A stretch of 42,459 bases of DNA from IMG/VR virus record IMGVR_UViG_3300019764_000003, positions 1-42,459 of that record; one strand, given 5' to 3'. The notes below the pieces were generated by a model. The model had not been told where the DNA came from and did not search any database. It worked only from the letters and a program-made list of their open reading frames with translations. Of the stretch, positions 1 to 7,309 are shown piece after piece. The first letter of the stretch is position 1. Each line of letters starts with the position of its first letter. This DNA comes from a virus. Made by a program: the position numbers and the translations under genes.

Positions 1-123
1 GTTTCATAAGTTGGTGTTGTTAGTTCTGGATAGGCGGCCACTACTGATTCCCATGTTGTACCAATGTATGTATTTACCATGCCAACATAGGCCACCGCAT
101 TAGGACCAAACTGATCACCACAA
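1..123. repeat. Terminal direct repeat, left copy
   Basis: These 123 bases are identical to the last 123 bases of the window (42337-42459). Joining the copies leaves one continuous minus-strand reading frame, so the sequence closes into a circle of 42,336 bp. The repeat is either an assembler overlap of a circular or circularly permuted molecule, or a short true terminal redundancy. It lies inside a gene, which favours the assembly explanation. Confidence 0.95.
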
Positions 124-314
124 TCACATGTTTCATCTAACCAACCTACTAAGTTGTCCTCTTCAATGCGAGACTTTACTATTACTTTTTCATCATCTTT
201 GTACAAAGGAAATGAATTAATGTTTGACCCTAATGGTAAGTAATCGTTATCTGGCATAACAAGAATAGTATGATTAGCATATTGCTCAGGAGCTACTACG
301 AAATAAATATCCAT
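1..314 (-). CDS. Late-operon hypothetical protein, N-terminal part (crosses the circular junction)
   Basis: The ATG is at 314 and the frame stays open to the left edge. Across the repeat it continues at 42336 and stops at 42282, giving about 122 residues in all. It begins MDIYFVV and contains YIGTTWESVVAAYPEL. The next gene (42010-42285) begins MTVYFVI and contains YIGWDRESVIDRYPEI, so the two look like tandem paralogs. It lies between the fibre-like genes and the large terminase. Function is not recognised; a small virion or packaging-associated protein would fit the position. Confidence 0.8.
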   Translation of the reverse strand, partial: MDIYFVVAPEQYANHTILVMPDNDYLPLGSNINSFPLYKDDEKVIVKSRIEEDNLVGWLDETCDCGDQFGPNAVAYVGMVNTYIGTTWESVVAAYPELTTPTYE

Positions 315-316
315 GC

Positions 317-1774
317 TTATGTCCACTGTGGTTTGTCTGATATTTTTAAAGATCCTGTTTTAATCCACCCTGCGTTGATCGTGTTTCCGTAAAAGAATTT
401 CAGGTCTTCGGTTCCCCATGATCCAACAAACGGCTGCTTCACTCCGGCCACACCATCGACAGTGAGCAGTAGCCCTGTTGTATCAAAGTCAAGCACAAGA
501 TCTACCTCATCACCAACAGCCAGTGTTTTAGCCACAGCGTCTGTATTCGTGCCGTCTGTTGATGTAAACCCTGATACTGTGGTGTAGTTAACAACACTTG
601 ATCCAGTGTTGTTGCATGTTAGGATATTAAAGTTGTTCGAGCTGTCGACATTACTCACAAACGTAAATTCAATATGACCCTCTGCATCAGGGCCTTGCAG
701 TATTTGTTTAAGCCCAGTAAGTGATGGATCGTCAAGGTCAAAGCTTGTTGCGCCTGTTTCTGAGACGATGCTTGTAAACCCTGTATTATCGCTATCGACA
801 TGTGGTAACTTACTAACCACGCCACTGCCATAATTTAGCAGACTTACTTGGCATATCTCAAACCATTTATCAGGATCGTCATAAGGCATAGCAATGTCGT
901 AATAAACCTGAGAATTAACTCCAGCACCTGTCAGCACATCTGCATGAATAAAAACCTCGTACCAACCATCCCTGTAATCCGACATACCTCCATCAAGTCC
1001 TGCGTCTTTGGTATAAGACCCGTCTGTTAGGTCTATGAATATTGAGACGATAGACCCGTCTTTACGCTTAATCCTCCACCGGAAATCAGGAATCGTGCCC
1101 CTTACTAAATAACGAACGCCGACAGTGTCATTGTCTGCTATTGGTATATTTTGGTATCCGCCATTAGCCACAGAAACTGCTGAATTTGGTGTAAAACGGT
1201 ATATGTTAGTGCCTTGGTGTGGTCCCTCATCAGTAACAACACACTCAAAGTTTATCCAGTTATTAACAGCAAACGTTGCCGCCCTACGCTGGTATTGTGT
1301 AAAAGGAGGACATCCCCTTAATCCTTTATCCTCAACAGGAGCTTCATTCACAGCAAACTCAGTAACAACATCATTTACAATACCATAACGCACACCTGGA
1401 ATAGACACAGAAAAATTAGTGCCGGAAACAATATCACCCTTATCTCCCATTACAAACAATAAACTATACAGCTCATAATAAGTTGTTGCGTCCAATCCCT
1501 GTTGATCCACAACCAATGCCCAAAGATCTTCTAAAGCTCCATTGTACACACCATCAGGACCTCCACCTAAATCACCCGCCAAATCAAAAGCTAAAGACTC
1601 GGCCGAAGTGGTTATTTTAGTTTGAAGCCAAGACCATTCTAAATAATCCAAGTCAGACTGAAACCCTAAATCAGCAACATAATAATGCCACTTCATATCT
1701 TCCAAAGCACCAGCATAGCCTAAATCACGCAAGTGCTGAAAAAGAACATCCGTATTAAAACCCCCACCCCACAT
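317..1774 (-). CDS. Putative tail fibre / adsorption protein
   Basis: This encodes a 485-residue protein with no recognised enzyme motif. It is rich in Gly, Asp, Thr, Ser and aromatic residues in a pattern typical of beta-rich phage appendage proteins. The C-terminal third (roughly residues 345-485), with alternating hydrophobic strands and a LVLDFDTTGLLLTVDGVAG-type segment, resembles a concanavalin/LamG-like sandwich. It ends two bases before the next gene and follows a second LamG-like protein, so this pair is the likely host-recognition module. Assignment rests on composition and context, not on a diagnostic motif. Confidence 0.55.
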   Translation of the reverse strand: MWGGGFNTDVLFQHLRDLGYAGALEDMKWHYYVADLGFQSDLDYLEWSWLQTKITTSAESLAFDLAGDLGGGPDGVYNGALEDLWALVVDQQGLDATTYYELYSLLFVMGDKGDIVSGTNFSVSIPGVRYGIVNDVVTEFAVNEAPVEDKGLRGCPPFTQYQRRAATFAVNNWINFECVVTDEGPHQGTNIYRFTPNSAVSVANGGYQNIPIADNDTVGVRYLVRGTIPDFRWRIKRKDGSIVSIFIDLTDGSYTKDAGLDGGMSDYRDGWYEVFIHADVLTGAGVNSQVYYDIAMPYDDPDKWFEICQVSLLNYGSGVVSKLPHVDSDNTGFTSIVSETGATSFDLDDPSLTGLKQILQGPDAEGHIEFTFVSNVDSSNNFNILTCNNTGSSVVNYTTVSGFTSTDGTNTDAVAKTLAVGDEVDLVLDFDTTGLLLTVDGVAGVKQPFVGSWGTEDLKFFYGNTINAGWIKTGSLKISDKPQWT

Positions 1775-1785
1775 AATATACCTTT

Positions 1786-2655
1786 CTATGTTACCTGACC
1801 ATCAGGAGTTCGTTTGGATCTAATTTCGTTGTCCTCACCAGTCTCTTCTACTTTTAAATAGATAGTGTGTGTTTCATTATACGGTGTGTAAAGCTTATAG
1901 CTTCCTCCAACCAATGCCGATGATGTAGTAGTGTCGACTATAATACCTGTGGAGTCCTGCACGAGATATAACTCCCAAGACTGCGGCAATGAGTTAAACG
2001 TAACATCACCTTCATAGTAATAGGGTTCTGGTGTGCCTACTCTGTCAATGTACCCTACTTTTTCCGAGGAGCAAACATAGTCACAGAAGACGAAATTATC
2101 AAAAAGCACATTGCCTCCACCAATGGTTCCGCTGTAGGCAAAATTTCCACTTGCTATGTATGTTCTTTCTCTACTTATATTCTCAGGGTAATAAATATTG
2201 CTAGAGTTAATAATCGCTCCATTTTCATATTTAATTATATCCCCATTACTTGCATGCGTTATTGTTTCTGTAATGGCTTGCCCTAAGACAACAGTGTTCC
2301 CCGCGATTAAATAAGCCCCAGACGACGAATCCCTTATAACATAATTGGATGCACCAGTACTATAGGATAGGTATATAGACGATGTACCAATATCAGCAGT
2401 GTTGTAGGCATGAAAGTTCCTTGCGGAGCTGTAATTCTTACCCCACTTAGACCAACTAAAACCTATTGTATAGCCATCAGTAACGCCGTTAAAAAGGTCA
2501 GGCATACTTATGATTGCCCCTGCTCCTATAACCGACAGGTATGGGAGATTGCTATTAGGAACAGAAATCAATGTTGCGTTATTACCATTCCCACTAAGAT
2601 CTATTAGCGTTGTTCCACTCACATCCCGTGCTGTGTAGTGTGCAATTACTGTCAT
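1786..2655 (-). CDS. LamG/concanavalin-like fibre protein
   Basis: This is a 289-residue protein. The N-terminal segment HYTARDVSGTTLIDLSGNGN (about residues 6-25) matches the usual opening strand of LamG/concanavalin A-like domains, which often carry D-x-S-G-N-G-N-x-A-T-L. The sandwich covers about residues 1-215, followed by a smaller beta domain (about 215-280). Its ATG overlaps the stop of the upstream gene at 2652-2655, indicating translational coupling. It is probably a carbohydrate-binding fibre or appendage component. Confidence 0.6.
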   Translation of the reverse strand: MTVIAHYTARDVSGTTLIDLSGNGNNATLISVPNSNLPYLSVIGAGAIISMPDLFNGVTDGYTIGFSWSKWGKNYSSARNFHAYNTADIGTSSIYLSYSTGASNYVIRDSSSGAYLIAGNTVVLGQAITETITHASNGDIIKYENGAIINSSNIYYPENISRERTYIASGNFAYSGTIGGGNVLFDNFVFCDYVCSSEKVGYIDRVGTPEPYYYEGDVTFNSLPQSWELYLVQDSTGIIVDTTTSSALVGGSYKLYTPYNETHTIYLKVEETGEDNEIRSKRTPDGQVT

Positions 2656-3104
2656 GAACTCTCCATAATACTGCCCAAAGCTTCCTCAATACGAGCCATG
2701 TCCTCTTTAGTGTCGGCCGCTTCTTTTGCCGCATCTTTTGCCGCTTTACTACGTTTTGCCTTGGTTTGTTTTTCCTCATAGGCTGATGTGGCAATGAATT
2801 TATTAGCAGCGTCCGAATCAGATTCAACCAACTTCTTAATGGCGGCGGCTCTTTGCTTGGCTTGTATTTCCTGCACCATTAGTTCAACCCTGTCAGAAAA
2901 CTTCTTCAATCCTAAACAAACATTCCAAGTGGACCATCTTTGAGACTTAGGCACATGTGTTAGTAAAGATAAAGCAGCCTCATATCCAGTTATATCCCCC
3001 AACTCAACAAACTGTTCGTGGAACTGGTCAATATCATAAATAGAATTAGAATCAAAGAACAAACTGCCAGCGCCTCTTGGTCGTCCCCCCTTATTTTTAG
3101 TCAT
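2652..3104 (-). CDS. Candidate terminase small subunit (first gene of the late unit)
   Basis: This 150-residue protein begins MTKNKGGRPRGAGS. That basic GGRP opening is common in phage small terminase and DNA-binding proteins. The second half (about 95-150) is Ala/Lys/Glu-rich and predicted helical or coiled coil, which would suit oligomerisation. It is the first gene of the minus-strand structural unit; in circular order four genes separate it from the large terminase. No terminase-specific motif was found, so another DNA-binding protein remains possible. Confidence 0.4.
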   Translation of the reverse strand: MTKNKGGRPRGAGSLFFDSNSIYDIDQFHEQFVELGDITGYEAALSLLTHVPKSQRWSTWNVCLGLKKFSDRVELMVQEIQAKQRAAAIKKLVESDSDAANKFIATSAYEEKQTKAKRSKAAKDAAKEAADTKEDMARIEEALGSIMESS

Positions 3105-3123
3105 GCTTTTCCTCAGTGATTGA

Positions 3124-3193
3124 TTAGATAATTTTTAGTTAGATAATTTTTAGTAGCAGCTATTACAAAAAAAAATGGTTAGATAATTTTTAA
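3124..3193. repeat. Iteron-like 15-bp repeats (three copies)
   Basis: TTAGATAATTTTTAG occurs at 3124-3138 and immediately again at 3139-3153. A third copy with one change (final G to A) lies at 3179-3193. The copies are in the same orientation, with starts 15 and 40 bp apart, just upstream of the first structural gene on the minus strand. They could be operator sites or origin iterons. Confidence 0.85.
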
Positions 3194-3235
3194 CGGAGGG
3201 TCAACATATATGTACAACCCCCTTATCCCCCCTTA

Positions 3236-3307
3236 GCCCCCTCTAAAATAATTCTTTGTCTGACCATACAATTAATTAAAACAAGTAGTTATCTACTTTT
3301 AGGGGGC
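3236..3307. repeat. Imperfect inverted repeat with inner hairpin
   Basis: GCCCCCTCTAAAA (3236-3248) can pair with TTTTAGGGGGC (3297-3307) with a two-base bulge. Between them AAGTAG (3283-3288) and CTACTT (3293-3298) form a six-base stem with a four-base loop; this inner stem overlaps the outer one by two bases, so the two may alternate. It lies upstream of the early promoter and may be a protein-binding site. Confidence 0.5.
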
Positions 3308-3408
3308 GTAGCGGATTAGTCAAACAATCACACACCAATACAGTGTCCGTCATATTTAACATATACACTTATCTTTATATATAGTTAAGCTCTCCTGCAA
3401 AATAATCC

Positions 3409-3437
3409 TTGACAGTCTGAAAACAACCTGTTACTTT
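3409..3437 (+). promoter_or_regulatory. Candidate sigma70-type early promoter
   Basis: A perfect TTGACA (3409-3414) is separated by 17 bases from TACTTT (3432-3437), a weak -10 box. It precedes an AAAAGGAG ribosome binding site (3454-3461) and the first plus-strand ORF. A host-type promoter suits a phage in which no RNA polymerase gene is seen. Confidence 0.6.
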
Positions 3438-3470
3438 AAGCCAAAACAACAACAAAAGGAGAACAAAACT

Positions 3471-3628
3471 GTGACATCTTAATTGATCTGGGCATTGCAA
3501 CACAGGCCGAACTGGAACTCGTTTCTGCCATCAACGGGCATAGTGTCGAAACGCTTGACGATGTGCTTTATGCTCGGACAGCTTACAGATCATTGGAACA
3601 AATACAGCGGATACATTACGGTCTTTAA
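3471..3628 (+). pseudogene. First early ORF, apparently frameshifted near its start
   Basis: An AAAAGGAG site is well spaced for a GTG at 3471, but that frame stops after three codons (GTG ACA TCT TAA). From about 3479 the -1 frame is open to TAA at 3626-3628 and reads like a real protein (LIDLGIATQAELELVSAING near its start), about 52 residues in all. No usable start codon lies in that frame. Either one T is missing in the sequence, or the gene is mutated, or translation shifts -1 after the third codon. Function unknown. Confidence 0.5.
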
Positions 3629-3643
3629 ACAGGAGAATGAATC

Positions 3644-3781
3644 ATGAAAGCAACGCCTATCTTGTTACTCATCGGCACCATATTAACAGCAATTATTTGT
3701 TATTCCTGGGACAGACAAGAGAGCACAACCAACCATCAACTAATGAAGTCAACTCACTACATTGAATCTTTGGAGGAATAA
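3644..3781 (+). CDS. Small membrane protein
   Basis: This 45-residue ORF has a GGAGA site six to ten bases before its ATG. An N-terminal hydrophobic helix (about residues 5-21, PILLLIGTILTAIICY) is followed by a polar tail, suggesting a single-pass inner-membrane protein or an uncleaved signal anchor. It ends two bases before the next ATG. No family recognised. Confidence 0.6.
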   Translation: MKATPILLLIGTILTAIICYSWDRQESTTNHQLMKSTHYIESLEE

Positions 3782-3783
3782 CC

Positions 3784-4236
3784 ATGAACAATCCAGAATA
3801 CGCAGCTGCAAAGCATATCCTTAGCAAAACAGAGGACAGGAAGTACATGCGGTTTTTAAAAGTTTTTAACGGCCAGGCCATTGCAACTAATGGTAAGGTG
3901 TTGCTTGCCTTTAACACATCGTTAACCAACGGTTTTTATTTCCCCACCATAATAACAAAGAAACAAACAACCTGGGAAAAGGTAGATACTGATCTTGACT
4001 ATCCAGAGTATGAGAGCTTACTACCATCAAATGTAGGTGAATTATTATTAGATGGCATACACCCAGAACATATAACAGCTAAAATAGCTATTGAATCTGG
4101 TGTGGCATTAAGCAGCGAATGGGTAAAAATATATAAATGCTTAGAGATTACCAGCTACGCATGTACCTCTAATAAACACCCAGTTATTTTCTTTGGTGGT
4201 TGTTTTACTCTTGTAGTTATGCCTTTTGTGTTATAG
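3784..4236 (+). CDS. Possible sliding-clamp-like (DnaN fold) early protein
   Basis: This encodes 150 residues. Two features recall one domain of bacterial beta clamps: an internal KVFNGQAIATNGKVLLAF segment, like the clamp pattern of strand, A-T-(D/N)-G, strand; and a C-terminus FTLVVMPFVL, like the VVMP(M)RL ending of DnaN. At 150 residues it could form only one clamp domain, so it might bind a clamp partner or mimic the clamp rather than encircle DNA. Fold comparison would be needed; this is a low-confidence reading. The GGAGG site lies just before the ATG. Confidence 0.4.
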   Translation: MNNPEYAAAKHILSKTEDRKYMRFLKVFNGQAIATNGKVLLAFNTSLTNGFYFPTIITKKQTTWEKVDTDLDYPEYESLLPSNVGELLLDGIHPEHITAKIAIESGVALSSEWVKIYKCLEITSYACTSNKHPVIFFGGCFTLVVMPFVL

Positions 4237-4580
4237 TGCTTATTCCCTTCCGCCAAAGTACCGGCGGAAACACTTTAAAACAAAAAGAAAAAAAAAGGAG
4301 AAAAAAAAAGAAAAAAGATAAAGCGAATGAAATGAGTTTTAGATTTTTTCTTTTGATAGTTAGTTGGGAGTGATAAGAAGAGAACACCGAATAGGTCGTT
4401 CACTTCGTTCACTCCCTTATAGTATATATATGTGTATTATTTAAGGGTTTGTCAAGGGCAGTATTTTCATTTATTTTATAACCTGTTAATATTGTTCAAT
4501 AACTTTTTTTATTTATTTTCATCTTGCCAAGAGCTTAAGTGTGATATACTATGAGTTATTACTATTAAGGAGGAACTAGC
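4237..4580 (+). promoter_or_regulatory. A-rich intergenic region with hairpin and promoter
   Basis: These 344 bases show no gene. TTCCGCC (4248-4254) and GGCGGAA (4263-4269) form a seven-base stem with an eight-base loop right after the previous stop, possibly a terminator or attenuator although no T-run follows. A long A/G tract (about 4278-4325) comes next, then GTTCACT repeated after two bases (near 4400), then AT-rich DNA leading to the promoter at 4524-4550. Confidence 0.5.
4524..4550 (+). promoter_or_regulatory. Candidate extended -10 promoter
   Basis: TATACT at 4545-4550 is preceded by TG one base upstream, an extended -10 arrangement. TTGCCA at 4524-4529 is a possible -35 with a short 15-base spacer. 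Transcription would start about ten bases later, before the AAGGAGGAA ribosome binding site of the gene at 4581. Confidence 0.5.
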
Positions 4581-4871
4581 ATGATCTACAAAAAACTAAA
4601 CGAATTTGAATTTATCCAAGCATTTGAATCTATGGGCCGAGGTGATCAGTTTTCAACACGAGCTTTAACTTATTTATACGACTATCTGAACGAGTTTGAT
4701 AATTATGAGCTTGATGTAATTGCCATCTGTTGTGAGTTTGTAGAGTACAAAGGTATTGCCGAGTACTGTGAGAAGTGCAATGTTGACCCTGACTTTGCTG
4801 GGGAGGAGTTACAAGCCAACACATTATTAGTATGTTTCGATGATGACTGCGTGTTGTTTGCTAATTATTAA
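4581..4871 (+). CDS. Conserved-type early phage protein, unknown function
   Basis: A 96-residue acidic protein with AAGGAGGAA eight bases before the ATG. It has the layout of a widely seen small phage protein family: N-terminal FEFIQAFESMGRGDQFS, then a helix, then ELDVIAICCEFVEY. The family's role is unknown to me. The strong promoter and ribosome site suggest high early expression; an acidic early protein could act in host takeover, but that is a guess. Confidence 0.6.
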   Translation: MIYKKLNEFEFIQAFESMGRGDQFSTRALTYLYDYLNEFDNYELDVIAICCEFVEYKGIAEYCEKCNVDPDFAGEELQANTLLVCFDDDCVLFANY

Positions 4872-4890
4872 AAAGAAGGGGTATCACGAC

Positions 4891-5343
4891 GTGAAGATTT
4901 TAATTAAAGTGCATGGTGGTGCGGTGCTTAATGGTAAAAAAGAAGCACTTGATTTTTTAAATAAAACATTGCATTCTGAAATTGAATTTATGTTGACACG
5001 CTTTCGTGAGTATGGCTTTGACATTGAAAAAGTAAAAGGTAAAATGGAGACCATTTGCGATATTGCAGACATACACAAAAATATTGAAAATATTAAAAAT
5101 GATAATTTTACAGTATCTATTGTAACAGACATCGGTGAACATTTCGATTGTCCACATGATGCACTATCACATTTAAAAAATAGGTGCGATTTGTTAGTTT
5201 CAGAACTTTCTGATTTAGTGATGGACACAAGCGCAAAAGCAATTGGCAGGGGACTTAACAAAAACTTAGGTCTTATAAAAAATATTGCAAAAGTTTGTGA
5301 AGAGGTAGACGAATTACAGACGCTTATTAACAATTTAAAATAA
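4891..5343 (+). CDS. Hypothetical early protein
   Basis: A GTG start at 4891 follows AAGAAGGGG at suitable distance and gives 150 residues. An in-frame upstream start would overlap the previous gene. The sequence is Lys-, Asp- and Ile-rich and largely helical, with possible coiled coil in the C-terminal half (about 105-150). No motif recognised. Confidence 0.5.
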   Translation: MKILIKVHGGAVLNGKKEALDFLNKTLHSEIEFMLTRFREYGFDIEKVKGKMETICDIADIHKNIENIKNDNFTVSIVTDIGEHFDCPHDALSHLKNRCDLLVSELSDLVMDTSAKAIGRGLNKNLGLIKNIAKVCEEVDELQTLINNLK

Positions 5344-5371
5344 GGTGACTAAAAAGAAAGGACACGTTACC

Positions 5372-5593
5372 GTGAAAAAAGAAACAAAAATTATCACCCC
5401 ATTGAAAGCTATTAAAGAAAAATGTCTTGAGTGTTGTGCGGGTAATAAGTCGAAAGTAAGGTTGTGTGAAATTGAAGATTGTGCTCTCTGGTCATACAGG
5501 TTTGGGCGAGGACCAAAAAGACATCTGACTGACGAAGCGAGAGCTAAATTATCACAGCAGGCAAAAACTAATTTTAACAGGAAGGGATATTAA
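5372..5593 (+). CDS. Cys-rich zinc-binding-type small phage protein
   Basis: I chose GTG 5372, preceded by AAAGGA; an alternative GTG at 5345 adds nine residues. The 73-residue product has AIKEKCLECCAGNKSKVRLC followed by a further Cys (C-x2-C-C, then two Cys six residues apart) and an YRFGRGPK stretch. I recognise this arrangement in small proteins of many phages, where it probably binds a metal. The basic C-terminal half suggests nucleic-acid contact. Confidence 0.65.
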   Translation: MKKETKIITPLKAIKEKCLECCAGNKSKVRLCEIEDCALWSYRFGRGPKRHLTDEARAKLSQQAKTNFNRKGY

Positions 5594-5596
5594 AAA

Positions 5597-5896
5597 ATGA
5601 AGATTTATCACAGAAAAAAATACATATCCACATTTATTGCTGATAAGGGGATGGTTTTTGATATTGGTCTGTTACACAAAGAAAGGGTTGTATCAGACAA
5701 TGACACCTTATGCTTAAAACATGATGGTAGTGCACTTGTCATAGAGAGTTATTTTAAAAACCATGATATACCGGATGAAAAATGGATTGAATTTTTAAAG
5801 CCTTGTCAAGTAAAATTAAACGATAAAAAAGAAGGATGGTCTAAAATGAAAGTTCTTGTTATATTGGGGATTAAACATTTAAGAAAATGGAGGTAG
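5597..5896 (+). CDS. Hypothetical protein
   Basis: A 99-residue ORF starting three bases after the previous stop, with GGAAGGGA upstream of the ATG. It is basic at the C-terminus (ending HLRKWR). No recognised family; it belongs to the tightly packed run of small early genes. Confidence 0.5.
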   Translation: MKIYHRKKYISTFIADKGMVFDIGLLHKERVVSDNDTLCLKHDGSALVIESYFKNHDIPDEKWIEFLKPCQVKLNDKKEGWSKMKVLVILGIKHLRKWR

Positions 5897-5900
5897 ACAC

Positions 5901-6050
5901 ATGAAAAAAACATTAAAGCAAGCAATGGTACTAACCTACGGACCAATGACAACAGACGAGTTCTGGCATGTGCTGCGTAACCACCAGGACAAGCTGCCAG
6001 CAAACATTATGCGCCTGTATAAAAACATGGTGGGGGAGGAAAGAGGTTAA
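5901..6050 (+). CDS. Small hypothetical protein
   Basis: A 49-residue ORF with a GGAGGT site before the ATG. The segment MTTDEFWHVLRNHQDKLP looks like one helix-turn-helix-sized pair of helices. It abuts the next gene (one base between TAA and ATG). Function unknown. Confidence 0.5.
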   Translation: MKKTLKQAMVLTYGPMTTDEFWHVLRNHQDKLPANIMRLYKNMVGEERG

Positions 6051-6051
6051 C

Positions 6052-6369
6052 ATGGAAGATCTGCACCTTAGTTTATGTGAGAAAAGAAAGGCCCATGCAA
6101 AAAATAACAATTGTTGGGAATATTTCTTGTCATGGAACGAACATTGCACTATACTAAAAACACTAAAGGGGAAAGTGGCCCAATGGTTACTATGGCACGA
6201 TCCTCTTTATACTGGTGGAGGAACCTATGGTGGTTGGTCTGAGGATCAATTAGAAGACTATGTTGACCAGCACCACCAAGCAGCTTTAGTTGGTCTGAAA
6301 ATGGAACGGGATCTTAGCCAAGGGTTGTACTGGAAAAAAACAATGCAGAAAAGGAAAACTCGTGACTAA
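6052..6369 (+). CDS. Hypothetical protein
   Basis: A 105-residue product if started at ATG 6052, which follows GGGGGAGGAAAG in the end of the previous gene. It is rich in Trp and His in the middle (WLLWHDPLYTGGGTYGGW) with a basic C-terminus. No family recognised. Confidence 0.55.
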   Translation: MEDLHLSLCEKRKAHAKNNNCWEYFLSWNEHCTILKTLKGKVAQWLLWHDPLYTGGGTYGGWSEDQLEDYVDQHHQAALVGLKMERDLSQGLYWKKTMQKRKTRD

Positions 6370-6389
6370 AGATGAGAGGAGGAGTACCC

Positions 6390-6614
6390 ATGAAACAACC
6401 GTGCAAAGAAATAACATGTCGCAACACTAAGTTTTATGTGCCTGACGATTGTAATGGATGTGAAGACCCTTGCAAACTGTTATGGACAACCTGCCCAATT
6501 TGTGGTAAAACAATAAAACACTTCGGGGACAGGCCAGGAGTTCGGGAGATATCTGACTATAATTTTTGTTGTTTTAAATGCTTTAAAGAAAGGAAGCACC
6601 ATGTTAGTATGTAA
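6390..6614 (+). CDS. Small zinc-ribbon-like protein
   Basis: Started at ATG 6390 because GAGAGGAGGAG lies just upstream; ATG 6372 is an alternative adding six residues. The 74-residue product holds many cysteines, including CPICGK and CCFKCFK, forming a CxxC...CxxC pattern expected for a zinc ribbon. Partner unknown. The end overlaps the next gene by 14 bases. Confidence 0.6.
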   Translation: MKQPCKEITCRNTKFYVPDDCNGCEDPCKLLWTTCPICGKTIKHFGDRPGVREISDYNFCCFKCFKERKHHVSM

Positions 6615-6783
6615 ATCAGTAGCTTTTAGAGTTGTTTTTTCTACCGATCAAGACCCTATTGACATTACGGCCGATTATGTTTTTATTAAAGACGGATCCT
6701 ATCTTTTCCGGGACGAACAAAACAACACCATTGCGGCGGTCAATGCGGCCTATGTGTTACATATCACACCAAAAGGAGTATAA
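6601..6783 (+). CDS. Small hypothetical protein
   Basis: A 60-residue, predicted beta-rich protein. Its ATG overlaps the end of the upstream gene, and AAAGGAAG lies before it. It contains SYLFRDEQNNTIAAV and a C-terminal strand, compatible with a small barrel fold. No family recognised. Confidence 0.5.
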   Translation: MLVCKSVAFRVVFSTDQDPIDITADYVFIKDGSYLFRDEQNNTIAAVNAAYVLHITPKGV

Positions 6784-6960
6784 ATGCTACGTGAAATAGG
6801 TAACATATACAATCACTACGGTGGACTTGCTATTAAACAAGACGGAGATAAGTTTTTTTGGTCTATCGAGGACTACAACGGACACAATTGGGAAGAAATA
6901 CCAAAATATGTGTTTGACACTTTAACAAAATATCAAGACACTTTGGAGCGAAGCGGATGA
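6784..6960 (+). CDS. Small hypothetical protein
   Basis: A 58-residue ORF starting directly after the previous stop (TAA ATG), with AAAGGAG upstream. Its stop overlaps the next ATG (ATGA). It has a strand-rich middle (GGLAIKQDGDKFFWSIEDYN). Function unknown; the packing and ribosome site support it as a gene. Confidence 0.55.
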   Translation: MLREIGNIYNHYGGLAIKQDGDKFFWSIEDYNGHNWEEIPKYVFDTLTKYQDTLERSG

Positions 6961-7106
6961 GTGAGTCTGAGTTAAATGACTTGTTATGTGTTGCAGAAGA
7001 TAATGCCAATAAGTTTGGTACTATGACGAAAAAGCAAGCACTTGAGTATTGTTATAAACACGAAAATGCTTTCAAAGCAGATTGTGGCGAAGATGGTTCC
7101 AGGTAA
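6957..7106 (+). CDS. Small hypothetical protein
   Basis: A 49-residue ORF coupled to the previous gene by ATGA overlap. It is acidic and helical with two Cys near the C-terminus. It is the last gene before the structured non-coding segment at 7.1 kb. Confidence 0.5.
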   Translation: MSESELNDLLCVAEDNANKFGTMTKKQALEYCYKHENAFKADCGEDGSR

Positions 7107-7109
7107 TTT

Positions 7110-7260
7110 AATTGCTTAATATCCATACTTGAGTCCGGGACTATACAACCGGGAGAACTACCAGACTATGGTATGGAGTACTAACACATAACGCCAAGAT
7201 CACCTGCCACGCAGACAGATTTCAGTTAAACGACTGAACTTCTCGTGGTCAGGTGGATTG
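7110..7260 (+). other. Structured non-coding element (possible small RNA or cis-acting site)
   Basis: The 203 bases between genes (7107-7309) hold two nested structures. In the first, TCCATAC (7122-7128) pairs with GTATGGA (7171-7177) and encloses the near-palindrome AGTCCGGGACT (7132-7142). In the second, CACCTG plus CCACG (7201-7211) pairs with CGTGG plus CAGGTG (7244-7255, one-base bulge), enclosing TTCAGT/ACTGAA (7221-7226 with 7233-7238). There is no T-run, so it is not a standard terminator. It could be a phage small RNA, a processing site or an origin structure. Confidence 0.5.
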
Positions 7261-7309
7261 AATTGTTATGAATTTTTAACTTATTAATAATAAAAGAAGG
7301 ATTAATTTG

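Larger units (their letters stand above)
3105..3408. promoter_or_regulatory. Intergenic control region between the divergent units
   Basis: About 300 bases without a convincing gene separate the minus-strand structural unit (start 3104) from the plus-strand early unit. It contains three copies of a 15-bp AT-rich repeat, C-rich and A/T-rich tracts and an inverted repeat, listed separately. The position suits control of both units or a replication origin; neither is shown directly. Confidence 0.6.

Noticed and set aside
1-123. True terminal repeat used in DNA packaging.
   Set aside because: It is short, lies within a gene and matches what an assembler leaves on a circular contig. Read-end mapping would be needed to claim a real terminus.
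3124-3193. CRISPR array.
   Set aside because: Only three 15-bp units, two with no spacer between them, and no cas genes; the Cas4-like protein is phage-type.
7201-7260. Group I intron core at 7.1 kb, suggested by an 11-base match (AACGACTGAAC, 7229-7239) to the P7 region of the nrdD intron (23299-23309).
   Set aside because: No downstream CAGTC partner for P7 was found and no interrupted gene could be rebuilt. The match lies within a local hairpin instead.
7110-7260. tRNA gene.
   Set aside because: Neither strand shows a T-arm consensus, an anticodon arm or the right spacing; the seven-pair stem encloses only 42 bases.
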